A stretch of DNA of 64,000 bases from Muricea muricata (GCA_963855995.1 OY979720.1:3598501-3662500), one strand, 5' to 3'. Positions 1 to 9,694 are shown, counted from the stretch's first letter. Program-made: numbers and translations. The notes: generated from the sequence alone by a model not told the origin.

Positions 1-452
1 ACAAAAACTACTTCATGTAATATCTACATTGATGAAGTTGCATGCATAATTAATATCTGAGACTGCCTCTTGAAAAACACAGGCAGCCCATACAAATACA
101 TAATTATCCACAGCTGATATTGGTCAAAAAAAGATTGTTGCTGCAGAGCAACATTATGCAGGAAAGGGTTAAACGCCGTGTTTAGGTCGGCTCACACGGC
201 TTGTGCCAGCGGTATCACCCATGAGCGCTGCGCCTACTTGCGACACCGAAAAAAAATAAAAATAAAAAAAAAAAATACAGAAACGGGACCATTTTAAAAC
301 TCCGCCTCGCCTACGGCAGGCCGAGTAATAAGTTTATTTAGTTTTCTGTATATTTAAAGCATTTTCCCGTCGTCTCAGGTAGCTATTGAAAAGCTCTTAC
401 CATCGCAGCTTTCAACTTCTTTGAAACGGACTAATTTTGTCGTAATTCGCAG
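1..452. other. left edge: no recognisable exon; duplication breakpoint near 325
   Basis: I find no coding exon here. From about 325 rightwards the sequence aligns with intron 2 of the downstream CAP gene copy (about 14758 onward). Left of 325 the similarity stops, at the point where the second exon would end. The segment 150-325 holds an A-rich run (about 250-285) and GC-richer sequence unlike its surroundings, which could be a transposon end or unrelated flanking DNA. CAP exons 1 and 2 are therefore missing from this copy within the window. Confidence 0.5.
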
Positions 453-1629
453 GCTCCCGATATCGCGTGGTCTGAAAGTCTAGCGAGCGATGCACAGAAA
501 TGGGCTGACTATCTGGCTGCAAATGACACATTTAAACACGACCCAAACAGAAAAGGCCAAGGGGAGAATCTTTACGCGAGTTCTGAAGATAGCGAAAATT
601 TCTGTGAACGTGCAACTACAGCGTTCTATAACGAGGAGAAATACTACGACTATGATAAGCCAGGATTCTCATCCAAAACTGGACATTTCACTCAGGTATA
701 CTCTTTTTAGCCTTGAATTTCCAAAATCATCTTTTTTCTCGTGAAATATGGTGGCACACTTTTCCAATCAATCCTCTCAGATTTCACTCTCGTTTCTTTT
801 ATAGATACACATCCACTTGTTTTTTTTCCAAACACTTCTTCCTTGAATTTCATTTTCAACCATCAACCCTTTCCGTCACTCCCCTAAATCTCATTTCCTC
901 CTCATCCAATGTTCTTCTGCGGCATCCTATTTTCGTTTTCCATTTTTCATCTCTTTCATTTTCACTTCTATTTCCCCCTATCCTGCACCATCCTTCCTTT
1001 CATTTGATCCTGCTTTCCGTTTTTCATTTCTCCTCCTTTGCGTTAATCAACTTGCCCTGTTTCATCCCGTGCTTCTCGTTTCAATTTCTTTCTTTATATC
1101 ACCTTTCTTGATATTTTGTATCTTTTATTGCACATCCACTTTTCTTACTTTTTGTATTAATTTGTACTTCTACTCACTTTCCTTCAACTTTTTTCTCTTT
1201 CATTCTTTTCACACCCAACCCACCTACTCTCATTCTGCCAAAATGTCTGCCCTTTTGCCGTTGTCTTTTTAGAGGATTTAGTGTTTTTATTTAAGACCCA
1301 ATATTGTTTTTAAAGAGACTAAACTATAATGCCACTGAAATAAAAAAAACACACCAAAATAAAACCTTCATTTCCAGTCGTCTATATTAGAAATTTAAGC
1401 AATGTTTTGACAGGTCGTATGGGTAAAATCAACACAGCTGGGCGTTGCTAAGGCAGAAAAAAAATCTGGTGGAACAGTACTGGTATTTCGTTACTCCCCA
1501 CCAGGAAACAGTGGACAATACGGTGAAAATGTCAAACCACCAGTTGGATCTGCTGTACGTCATGGTGTATCAGTGGAGCGCATGTTAGCAGCTGGGATTT
1601 TATCACTTTTCTTACAAAGACTGATATAG
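453..1629 (+). pseudogene. CAP/SCP-domain protein copy A, last two exons only (5' end missing)
   Basis: Exons 453-695 (81 codons) and 1414-1629 (71 codons plus TAG) match exons 3 and 4 of the complete copy at 14054-16031 almost base for base, and both splice with AG/GT in phase 0. The product is a CAP (SCP/PR-1) domain closest in style to GAPR-1/GLIPR2. Visible are the GENLY motif, the cavity histidine in KHD, a glutamate in FYNEEK, and the CAP1 signature GHFTQ split by the last intron, followed by VVW. The tail ends in a hydrophobic stretch (AGILSLFLQRLI), as in the intact copy. Exons 1-2 (signal peptide and HNKYR helix) are not in the window, and homology breaks right at the exon 2/intron 2 border, so this is probably a 5'-truncated duplicate. 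A functional gene starting left of the window cannot be excluded. AATAAA poly(A) signals follow at 1723 and 1752. Confidence 0.7.
713..1270 (+). repeat. pyrimidine-rich intron tract of CAP copy A
   Basis: Most of this intron is C+T on the + strand for about 480 bases (roughly 780-1265), giving strong strand asymmetry. The same tract exists in copy B at about 15180-15675. It encodes only low-complexity F/S/L-rich open frames, which are by-products of composition. It may be a decayed pyrimidine satellite inside the intron. Confidence 0.6.
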
Positions 1630-2893
1630 ATTTATGACACGATTCCTTAATTTTTGAGCTTGTATGAGCAGCTCCTCTGACACTTTTATTCATCATATAT
1701 AATTACGTAACTAATGCACAGTAATAAATCCTCGTAGCAATACCGTTTGTGAATAAAGTTCATGTTAAAAACTCGGCCGAAATGTATTAACTAGTTGTCC
1801 ATCTTGTTCATGTTCATTCAGCTACAATCCTGGACAAAACATTGACGACACTTGGAGTTATCTGATCAGTTGTTAGCTTATTGTAACTATATTAATGAAA
1901 ACTTCCCCCACCGATCAATGCTGCATGGTTCGTGTATTATAACTACTTCGAATATATTCGACATTGTATTGGAGGCGAGGGGGGCAATTGGTGCGAAAAC
2001 GGAGATGTTTTTTTGGTTTGTACCGTCAAACACAAGTAATTCACTAGAGTGTAGTCAATAGTTTTGTCCAGGATTGTAGGTCTACTTACACTGACATATA
2101 TATATATAGTGAAGTGAAACTGAAGAGTTTTGAAAGTGCAGCCAAAGATAGCAAAAATTAATGTTTAGTACCAGTATTGGTTGCTTTTCTTGTTTTACTA
2201 TAGTGAATTGCGACTGAAAAATTAAAGGATACTGTTTTTCCACAAAGCCAAAATATATCTGCCAAAATTTAAGGCGATATATTAATAGTTTGTGAGTATA
2301 AAACACGCATGTATATTGTAATCAGACGATGTACTCTTTGCAAGTAGATCACTCGTACTCAACTTCGCGCAGGAGTCTGGTGCATATCCAAAACAGGGTC
2401 TGTAATTTCCACTAATTTTGACCGTAATTTTTTGTCTCAGAAGATAACTTTTAACAATGAACGCATACAGCACACTGTTACGTTACTAACGTCCAGTTTG
2501 TTTGGATTCTCTGGTTGTTTGTACATCTCCTGTGTATGTTCTTGCTATAATAATGTTTCAGCTTTCTTCACAAAGTTGTTTGAACCAAAATTATTAGAAT
2601 GAAATTAGCAAAATGATATAGATTAACTTAGGAATATAATTCATGGCAATATCTTTTAAAAAACGCTCACTTTTAAATAACCATGCTTAAAATATAACAA
2701 CATGAGAATAGCATGTACACAATTGCTTCGCAATAATGTGACATGGACACAAAAACGTCCAAATCGACCAAGGAAGAAAGAAGCACATTCCGAATGTCCG
2801 TGATTCTCAGAAACGTCAATTATTTCTTGCTGATTACCGCGTTTAGACCAATGATGAATCCAATTTACTTTGAAATGTAACAATAGTGAGAAA
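1630..2893. other. convergent CAP/NLR intergenic region, block A
   Basis: The 1.26 kb between the 3' ends of the CAP gene and the NLR gene holds CAP poly(A) signals (1723, 1752), the MITE at 1825-2076, a short (TA)n at about 2097-2109, and NLR 3' flanking sequence. It aligns with 16032-17713 of block B except for the large (TA)n/hairpin expansion there. I see no further coding exon. Confidence 0.6.
1825..2076. mobile_element. Tc1/mariner-type MITE (252 bp), block A copy
   Basis: Terminal inverted repeats CAATCCTGGACAAAAC (1825-1840) and its reverse complement (2061-2076) are flanked by TA on both sides (1823-1824, 2077-2078). The TCCTGGACAAAA-type terminus and TA duplication are those of Tc1-like elements. 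There is no transposase inside, so it is a non-autonomous element. The orthologous insertion is at 16243-16489 in block B, so it was present before the block duplicated. Confidence 0.8.
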
Positions 2894-5800
2894 TTATTCT
2901 GGAACGACAAGTCTCAAAAACTGAACATTACACTGGCTTGAAACAATAGCGATAAGATCATTTCTAGAATGTGCTACAATCGTTGAACAGATGCCAAAAA
3001 CGCGTGGGTGGTTCCATTCTGCAACACTTTTACCATTTGTTAACTTTTCGGCCTCTAAGCTGTCTTCATCCCAATTGACGCCAATAAAATAGGAATTGCC
3101 TGCACAAAACCCATCCTCGAGAGATACGGAGCTAGTACTCAGCCGCAGGATTCTTGAGCTTTCGAGTTCCACAACAACAATGTACCGCCACGGAAATAAT
3201 GCCAAAACCCCTCTAGTGCCGTCTGTTGTGATGCAACCTTCGACCCAGGTATCTTCCAGAAATAATGGCGGGCTGTCTTTCTCAAATGGCAAATCTGGCA
3301 GTTCTCCAGTGTTTGAAACTACCCAATGAGGACGTGAAGCTGGATTCTCTTTCCAAACGCGAAATGTTTTACAGGTAGCTGTTAAAATCACTGAACTGCA
3401 AGGTGACACTGCTGCACACGTGTTTGAAACTATCGAGTGAGGACGTGAAGCTAGATTCTCTTTCCAAACGCAAAATGTTTTACAGGTAGCTGTTAAAATC
3501 ACTGAACTGCAAAGTGACACTGCTGCACATAAACTCGTGTAAGCAGAAAATTTCTCCACATACTGCAAATAGCCATTCACAAATCTAGCGATATTGACTG
3601 AACTCTTTTGGTCGATGAAGATGAGTATATCTGAAAAAGTCAGTAATTCCGCGGGTTTCGGGTCGATCTTAACTTCTTTTGCGCCCTTGGAAGCTAAGTT
3701 TCCTTCTTTAGAAATTGGTATCTTAAAGAGACTCGCACCATCATCAAATATCCAGAGCCAACCATCTGTCCACCAGCAGGTAACTACGCCATTCAGTTCG
3801 AGTTGTAAGACGTCAACAATAGTGCAAATCTTAGTGTCCCAAATTGCAACAGAAAGACGACCACCATTTGCACAAGTTGCCAGAAATGAGCCATCTGGTG
3901 AGAAGCAACAAGATGTAACTGTATACGGTTCTGGAGTAGACGAAGGTTGAATTGATTTTGTCTGATATTCAACACTAAAAATATTTAACTTGGAAAAAAT
4001 TGGCTCCACGTACAGTTTTTGAACTTTAACCGGAACGACCCTGGATTCTTTTAAGTATTGACACGGGCATTTACGATAGCATATGGGTAAACCCCAGCGA
4101 ACAAGTGCCTTGATCCATCTCTGTTGCATAACCAAAGTTTCCAACCGGTTAACATTTGAAAACCGTTCAGATTGATTAGTGTGATGCAAGACGCAATTAT
4201 GCCAGTGGGAAATTGTAAAGGGAACCAAGAATTGGAAACAATACTTTGGTAGACAAGCAGCGAGCAGCGCATCTGGTAGCTGAAAGACATCAATATCACT
4301 GCCATCATTAGACAGCAACAGTTGACTCGTTTTATTTCCATCAGGCAGCACGACTGTTCGCTGTATCGTGCAAACACCGAATGAAGCGACATCCTGCGGT
4401 ATACTACGAATATTGCGCCGATCAACTCTTTGTAGAGTTAATGCATTCCAAACAGTAAACACATCATTCGGGTTTCTACGTTCATATTCCTCCCTCTCCT
4501 TACTTGCTACAATAAACAAACCACAATCACTGAAGAAGCTGCAATCAACAGGTCCGCCAGCTTGCAATCGTCCTAACAAGTTTGCATTGTTTACATCCCA
4601 TAACTTTATTTCTTCTGAACCATCGCAAGTAACCAGTCTGTTACCTGATGGAGAAAATGAACACGACCACAATGCACCATAATCGCCACCGAAAAATGGA
4701 AACTTGGGTGGGGTCACACCAAAAAATCGACCATATCTATCATAAAGGAGCATAGAATTGTCTGGTTCAAATATGCTGGAACAATGAATTCTAGAATCCA
4801 GATTAGTATTAAAGTTGCGTAGTTCTTTAAAGTCTGGCACGTTGTAAATAGAAATCCAACCGTCTTTATATCCGACTGCAACAAGCTGTTCGTCAGGCGA
4901 CACATTTATACATGTGACATCCGTTCGTAAGGAAACTGACATACGTAAATTGTTTGTTATTTGTGTACTATTCAAATCCTCAAACCAAAAATATTCACTT
5001 TGTTGCAACAGCGATCTGGCAAGAGATCTTGTTTCCCTCTTACAATCTGTTCTGTTTGCAACAAGCTGCAGATATAATGAAAAAGGATGTGGCCACTCGT
5101 ATTCGCAATCAAAAACCCTGATATGCCAGTTTATCTCATGCAAAAGTTCCCCAGTTAAGCTTGAAAACGAATTCTCCACAATTTTTCGCCATTCGTCCGT
5201 CATTTTGAAACCCTTATATTGCACTATTGTGGTCCTGGCATGGACAATTTTAACATTCACTGACCAATGATAACTGATTATGCTGCCAGACCGGATCATA
5301 TGAGCAATTCCATTGCGTAGAGCATATTTCGTCATCGGGGATGGCTTAAAATTGGAAAACTTATTCAACAAGTTGATTCGATTAAACTCCTCCTCACAAG
5401 CTGTCCACAACGGCTGGTGGCCACTTTGAGAATCAACTGTAAAAGCATGTTCTTTATAGCCATCAGAGATCAACCAATCAACAAATGACTTGTGATAGAC
5501 TACCATACAGTCTTCGTAAACTGGTAAAATCGAAGACATCACTTCATTAATTGCCTCACGCACTTTGTACAGGGCATTATCGGGCAGCCCTAGACACTCG
5601 GGCAATAGACTCAATGGCAGTGGCCCTTTAGCTGCAACAAGCATTTCAAGAAAAGGCTTCAAATGGACTTCGGAGGGACTGAGAGTTTGGAGATTTTTTT
5701 TAAGACGCTCCATTTGCTTTCTGTAAAAATCACATATGCCTTTAGGCAAAAAATCGAAGAGGTTTTCGCTTGTCAGCTTTTTCGTTGTTCTGTTCAACTC

Positions 5801-7234
5801 TATTTGAGCGTGATAGGCGTAAAGAAATGATCCGCTGCATTTCCACGCTAATGACTCTAGAAGATTGTCGTCATTACAGATAGACGATAGAAAGGTTTGA
5901 AGATACTTCAGAATATCATTTGTGTTGTTTTCACCATAAGACGCAATTTCCACAGGATTGAGATGTTCCAGCTTTTCTTGTACTGGAAGCTCCGGTCTGC
6001 TTGTGATTAAAATCTTTATCCACGGTGGTAGTTTAGGAAATTCGTCCGAAATTAATTCTAAAAATTCACTTTTTCCACCAACTTCAGTTTCATCCAGTGC
6101 ATCGATAACCAACATCATTGGTCCACGGTTTTCCAGAGCATGTAGAGGATCGTTGATAAGAACACGAAACGCATCTGATAACGTTTCTTTAGAATGGCTT
6201 CTTTTCAGTTGATCATTCAGTTTTGCTTTGAAACCTGGCACATTGTCGCACATAATGCTGGCTAACGACTCGATTATCATGCGTGGATTACGGTAATCTG
6301 ACTGATTGTACTGGCAAAAATGACAAGCTGCCAGCTGTCCGGCGTACATTTTACAAACCTCGGCAGCGAAAACACTCTTTCCAACGCCAGGACCAGCGGT
6401 CAGAATCATAACCCTAGAATTAGAATCTTTATTGGTAAACCAGTTACTTAATTCATCAAAAAGCCATTGTCTGCTTCCTGATAAGAATTTCTCGTTGAGA
6501 CTTTCTATCTTTCCAGTGAAATTACACTTTCCCAATTTATCCACCTCTGAATTGTTTTCAGATCCACACGATTTCTTCTGAAGTACTTCCTCAACTTTGG
6601 CAACTTTTGTTAAAAGTTCCTTGACGCCAGCATTGGTATCTAGATTAATTTCCTTTATTAATTCCAGTTCTTTTTCATACCACTCCTTTAATTCTTGGAT
6701 ATAATCATCTTCTTCGGGGCTGAGAGGAGCTTCCTTTAATTCTCCCAATTCAGAACTAGGAATTCCACGATTAATCAATACTTTTGAGATTTTCACCCAT
6801 AATATTTCAAACTCACTGTCGTCGATCTCTGTGCTCGTTCTATGAGCATAGACTTTATTTCTATAAAATTTGATCCTAGCTATGTCAGCCGCAATTGACG
6901 TGTCCGAATCTGGGGGCAAAGCATCCCATCCAGTTGCTGGCGCGCTCATCTCGCAAATGTTTCGGAAAAGTATGGTGAACAAAGTTATATCAAAGTTTTG
7001 TGAATCTGGGGAACCTGGCGGAGCAGGATAAAGCAGCTTCCATTGTGAAGTATTTATAACCTTGTACCTCAAGCGTTTCAGTGTCTTTTTCTTTTTATTC
7101 AGTTCCGTAGCTAAAGTCGCAGGGGGATACTTGACGTCAAAGGCTCTTTTCATCATTTGTGTTCCTTTATTAATCAAAAGTCGGCTTATTCTCGAGAAGT
7201 TGGCTTGATTGTTAAGATTTTGTGAAGAAGCCAT
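2894..7234 (-). CDS. HEPN-NACHT-WD40 protein, NLR-like, copy A (1446 aa)
   Basis: Single-exon gene. Residues about 15-170 form a DZIP3-type HEPN domain with the RX4-6H ribonuclease motif as R-NKVYA-H (residues 125-131). A charged, coiled-coil-like linker spans about 176-225. The NACHT NTPase domain has Walker A GPGVGKS (281-287), Walker B LVIDALDE (375-382) and sensor ILITSRPE (408-415). The C-terminal half carries WD40-like repeats, for example CSFSPSGNRLVTCDGSEEIKLWD (about 858-880) and CCFSPDGSFLATCANGG further on. HEPN plus NACHT plus WD40 is the layout of the large NLR-like families of cnidarians and other invertebrates, which are thought to act as intracellular danger sensors; a role in immunity is inference. 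The start MASSQNLNN is shared with copy B. Compared with copy B it has a tandem duplication of 37 codons (3309-3530). It lies tail-to-tail with a CAP gene. Confidence 0.9.
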   Translation of the reverse strand: MASSQNLNNQANFSRISRLLINKGTQMMKRAFDVKYPPATLATELNKKKKTLKRLRYKVINTSQWKLLYPAPPGSPDSQNFDITLFTILFRNICEMSAPATGWDALPPDSDTSIAADIARIKFYRNKVYAHRTSTEIDDSEFEILWVKISKVLINRGIPSSELGELKEAPLSPEEDDYIQELKEWYEKELELIKEINLDTNAGVKELLTKVAKVEEVLQKKSCGSENNSEVDKLGKCNFTGKIESLNEKFLSGSRQWLFDELSNWFTNKDSNSRVMILTAGPGVGKSVFAAEVCKMYAGQLAACHFCQYNQSDYRNPRMIIESLASIMCDNVPGFKAKLNDQLKRSHSKETLSDAFRVLINDPLHALENRGPMMLVIDALDETEVGGKSEFLELISDEFPKLPPWIKILITSRPELPVQEKLEHLNPVEIASYGENNTNDILKYLQTFLSSICNDDNLLESLAWKCSGSFLYAYHAQIELNRTTKKLTSENLFDFLPKGICDFYRKQMERLKKNLQTLSPSEVHLKPFLEMLVAAKGPLPLSLLPECLGLPDNALYKVREAINEVMSSILPVYEDCMVVYHKSFVDWLISDGYKEHAFTVDSQSGHQPLWTACEEEFNRINLLNKFSNFKPSPMTKYALRNGIAHMIRSGSIISYHWSVNVKIVHARTTIVQYKGFKMTDEWRKIVENSFSSLTGELLHEINWHIRVFDCEYEWPHPFSLYLQLVANRTDCKRETRSLARSLLQQSEYFWFEDLNSTQITNNLRMSVSLRTDVTCINVSPDEQLVAVGYKDGWISIYNVPDFKELRNFNTNLDSRIHCSSIFEPDNSMLLYDRYGRFFGVTPPKFPFFGGDYGALWSCSFSPSGNRLVTCDGSEEIKLWDVNNANLLGRLQAGGPVDCSFFSDCGLFIVASKEREEYERRNPNDVFTVWNALTLQRVDRRNIRSIPQDVASFGVCTIQRTVVLPDGNKTSQLLLSNDGSDIDVFQLPDALLAACLPKYCFQFLVPFTISHWHNCVLHHTNQSERFSNVNRLETLVMQQRWIKALVRWGLPICYRKCPCQYLKESRVVPVKVQKLYVEPIFSKLNIFSVEYQTKSIQPSSTPEPYTVTSCCFSPDGSFLATCANGGRLSVAIWDTKICTIVDVLQLELNGVVTCWWTDGWLWIFDDGASLFKIPISKEGNLASKGAKEVKIDPKPAELLTFSDILIFIDQKSSVNIARFVNGYLQYVEKFSAYTSLCAAVSLCSSVILTATCKTFCVWKENLASRPHSIVSNTCAAVSPCSSVILTATCKTFRVWKENPASRPHWVVSNTGELPDLPFEKDSPPLFLEDTWVEGCITTDGTRGVLALFPWRYIVVVELESSRILRLSTSSVSLEDGFCAGNSYFIGVNWDEDSLEAEKLTNGKSVAEWNHPRVFGICSTIVAHSRNDLIAIVSSQCNVQFLRLVVPE
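3309..3530 (-). repeat. 111-bp tandem duplication inside the WD40 region of NLR copy A
   Basis: Two adjacent 111-bp units (3309-3419 and 3420-3530) differ at only a few bases and each encodes 37 residues containing SSVILTATCKTF and VWKEN. Copy B has a single unit at the matching place (around 18138-18250). The unit is in frame and reads like one beta-propeller blade segment, so the duplication adds or lengthens a blade. Confidence 0.85.
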
Positions 7235-7348
7235 TTCTAAAAGATATAGGACATGATTAAAAAATCAGAAATACCGAAACAGATTATGAAAAACAATTGT
7301 GGCCGGATCAACTTCATAGTCAACAAAATATTTTTATTTACTGGACAT

Positions 7349-7740
7349 ACATATATGTTATTTACCGGATAGAAGATCCGGATGGGGAAAAACTGTGCCC
7401 GAGCTCTTGAAAACGGCCCGAGCCCGCCGGGGGCGAGGCTGCCGGTAAATAATAGATTTATTTTTTCACTCAAAACGATAAAACTCCAAGCAACGCGGGT
7501 TTGCCATTTCAATTTTTTGTTGAAAACATTTTTAAATTAAAATTATTTGTACACGCCATTCAATTTTTCACACGCGAGATTTGAAACAAAATTGCCATAA
7601 ATGGTAAAAAACAAACCATAGATGGTAAGCGCTACCGTTAGCAGTCCGGTTGAGCGGTCCGTATATAGGGAAAAACCGGACCGCTCGTCAGCCAATCAGA
7701 TTACAGGATTCTGTGGGAAACCGGACCGAGAAAAAATAAA
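7349..7740. mobile_element. about 390-bp insertion specific to block A (foldback/MITE-like)
   Basis: Upstream of NLR copy A, sequence between the CTGGACATAC at about 7340 and the AGAAAGCTACTGATCAT at about 7766 is about 390 bp longer than in block B, where only some 35 bp separate the same landmarks (about 22040-22090). The insert contains an inverted repeat with TTATTTACCGG (about 7358) and CCGGTAAATAA (about 7442), and a second hairpin with GAGCGGTCCG / CGGACCGCTC (about 7652-7693). No coding capacity is seen. It sits just upstream of the NLR start, so it could alter that promoter. Confidence 0.55.
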
Positions 7741-9357
7741 ACACTTTTTCTCTAGTTTTGGCTAGAAAGCTACTGATCATTATGGAAATATTCTTTATAA
7801 AGACTGTATTGTTTCTAAAATGTGTTCATTTTTTTCGAAACTCACTAGTTGATAGTGTACACGTCAAGTGTTTCTCGGAGACCAAAGCGTTTCATCCAAT
7901 AACTGCTGTACGGTGGCACAACAACCAATGTCGAGACTGTCTCACGTTTTATTTCAAAGATGAAAGTAGAATGTTTGGGGGCTGTCTTGACGTTTTTTCA
8001 TGTCAGTTGTTCAAATGTTGTTCAGCTTGTTTATCCTAAGTGAGAAGAAAAATACCAATGATTAAAAAAAATTTCAAGAATTTAATCTATTTTCGTGAAT
8101 AATTTGTTTCCTTAAAAGATGAGGCAGAGAGAACCAACCAACACATCTTTTGCATGATCCTATTTGTCGGTTGTTCGTAAGGATGTCCGTTTTCTACCTG
8201 GGATGTTTAGCTATATGTTCGCAAGTGTTTAGCGAACTTGCTTTGCAGTCGTGAGAAACTCTCCGTTTCAAAAGCAAGCGGCTATTAATGATCTAACTCC
8301 ACGCACTATTTATCCGTTACGGATAGGTGTTTAAACTGTCTAATTAATCATTAAATCTGCATGAAAGTGCTACTGCAAGGAAATTTTCGACCCCCCTTTT
8401 TCGCTCAATTGAAAAAAGTTCCCTTCCGACATGCTTGCTGCAAACAGAATTAAAATTGGTCAATTCGAGCCGATTTTACAGGCTTCCAAAGTTGTGATTT
8501 TTGGCACTTCCTGTTGGAACTTTCAATCCAATCATTCCATCAATTGATGCTGTATGCCGTCATAAGTTGAACACAGTCCATATAAAATTATACAGCAATC
8601 AGGTCACGATTGCTGCGTTGTTTGTTGTCCTAACTAAGTTCGCTGTATTATTTGCAAGCATTTACTTTCTAACGAAGAAACATAATTAATAATGCACGTA
8701 AACTCAATCAAATTTCTTGAAATTTTGAACAGCAATAAAACACCTAACATATTCTCTATCTACCAACTCAAAATTACTTTTAAGCATTTAAGTTTCGTGC
8801 GCAACCCACTTTTAATGTGTTCGAAAATACGCACAAACCCCCAGGTTTGAAACATATATTTTCGTACCCAAAAGTACCCAATTTATACACCCTGTAGATC
8901 TCGCATGATAGGCATGTATATAACAAAATACTTCTAAAAGGCAGAATTTTTACTCAAGCTGAAAAAAAGAGGTCAAAAAATTCGTATTGTACACCAATAT
9001 AAATTATCATATTGTAACAAAGGTACTGGGACGAGCTCTTCTATTTTGAAAGAAAAGCTTGTGGTGCAAGGAGAATAAGCACGAGCTGAAAAATTACATG
9101 CGTCATTAATTGATTTTTTAAAAAACGTTTTCAAACAAGATGACGGATATCGTAAAATGCGTCAAAAGAACAAAAGAAGAAACTGAACTTAAGTTTGTTG
9201 TTTAAAATTGACAATGATAAAACTTTTTGCTTTTTGTTTTCTTGCAGCTGAAAATAATCTTATAAATTTCTAATTTACATATTCTGCGCTTTTTAATACA
9301 AGGATCAAGAATCTCAGCTTCCGGCTCGAATGTTAGGGCAAGAAAAAGATAAATAGC
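7741..9357. other. block A segment repeated at 22080-24930, no intact gene
   Basis: Stretches 7741-8690 and about 8930-9357 recur at about 22090-22400, 22870-23310 and 24480-24930. They are the region between the NLR 5' end and the next CAP gene in the duplicated block. Apart from the CAP exon-1 relic at 9214-9247 I see no coding exon. Short open frames such as 8501-8689 are not conserved in the second copy. Confidence 0.55.
9214..9247 (+). pseudogene. relic of CAP gene exon 1 (signal peptide) with destroyed splice donor
   Basis: Codons MIKLFAFCFLA match exon 1 of the CAP gene at 24803 (MQKLFACCFLA), and flanking sequence matches for over 100 bases on either side. In the intact copy the exon ends CAG|GTAAAA. 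Here the same site reads CAGCTGAAA, so the donor GT is lost. Homology to block B ends near 9357 and no CAP exons 2-4 follow, so this is a leftover of the duplicated block. Confidence 0.7.
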
Positions 9358-9461
9358 ACCGTTACTGTCGATAGCGAGGTTTAGATTATACTGGTCTGTC
9401 ACAAAATGAAATTGACTTCAAGCTAACCCAAACACTGATTAAATTAAATGATATTTTGCAG

Positions 9462-9694
9462 AAGAGAATGCGAGAGAAACAGCGGCAACTACAACGTCTG
9501 GGAAAAGAACAAGAACAGCATTTACTCCAATTCAACATCTGGTATTGGAAACAGCATTTGAAAAGAATCACTACGTGGTTGGAATGGAAAGAAAACAACT
9601 CGCAATCTACCTCAAGCTGACACAACAGCAGGTTAAAGTTTGGTATCAAAACAGGAGAACGAAGTACAAGAAAAATATTGAACAGAATTTCTAA
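9462..9694 (+). CDS. Emx-like homeobox, terminal coding exon (76 codons + stop)
   Basis: After an acceptor (TTTTGCAG, ending 9461), an exon with 2 leading bases encodes [14 protein letters not shown] and then a nearly complete homeodomain, ending in TAA at 9692-9694. Recognisable are KRTRTAFTP at the N-terminal arm, [10 protein letters not shown] and ERKQLA in helices 1-2, and recognition helix [17 protein letters not shown] with W48, N51 and R53. [16 protein letters not shown] and RRTKYK are hallmarks of the Emx/empty-spiracles class; such proteins are sequence-specific transcription factors. Unusual points are Tyr in place of Phe at position 49 and a very short tail after the homeodomain. 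There is no ATG in the exon, so at least one 5' exon must exist. I could not find it, and the exon lies immediately beyond the duplication breakpoint. It could be a live gene with a distant first exon or an orphaned exon. Confidence 0.8.

Noticed and set aside
713..1272. Phe/Ser/Leu-rich frames of 67-132 codons
   Set aside because: They lie inside the CAP last intron and come from pyrimidine-rich composition; the same holds at 15162-15738 in block B.
3096..6212. Several + strand frames of 77-118 codons across NLR copy A (and the same in copy B)
   Set aside because: Antisense shadows of the long minus-strand genes, without homology of their own.
8501..8689. 62-codon + strand frame with a hydrophobic stretch, considered as a 5' exon for the homeobox
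   Set aside because: The reading frame is not kept in the duplicated segment near 23220-23310, and no Emx-type N-terminal motif is present.
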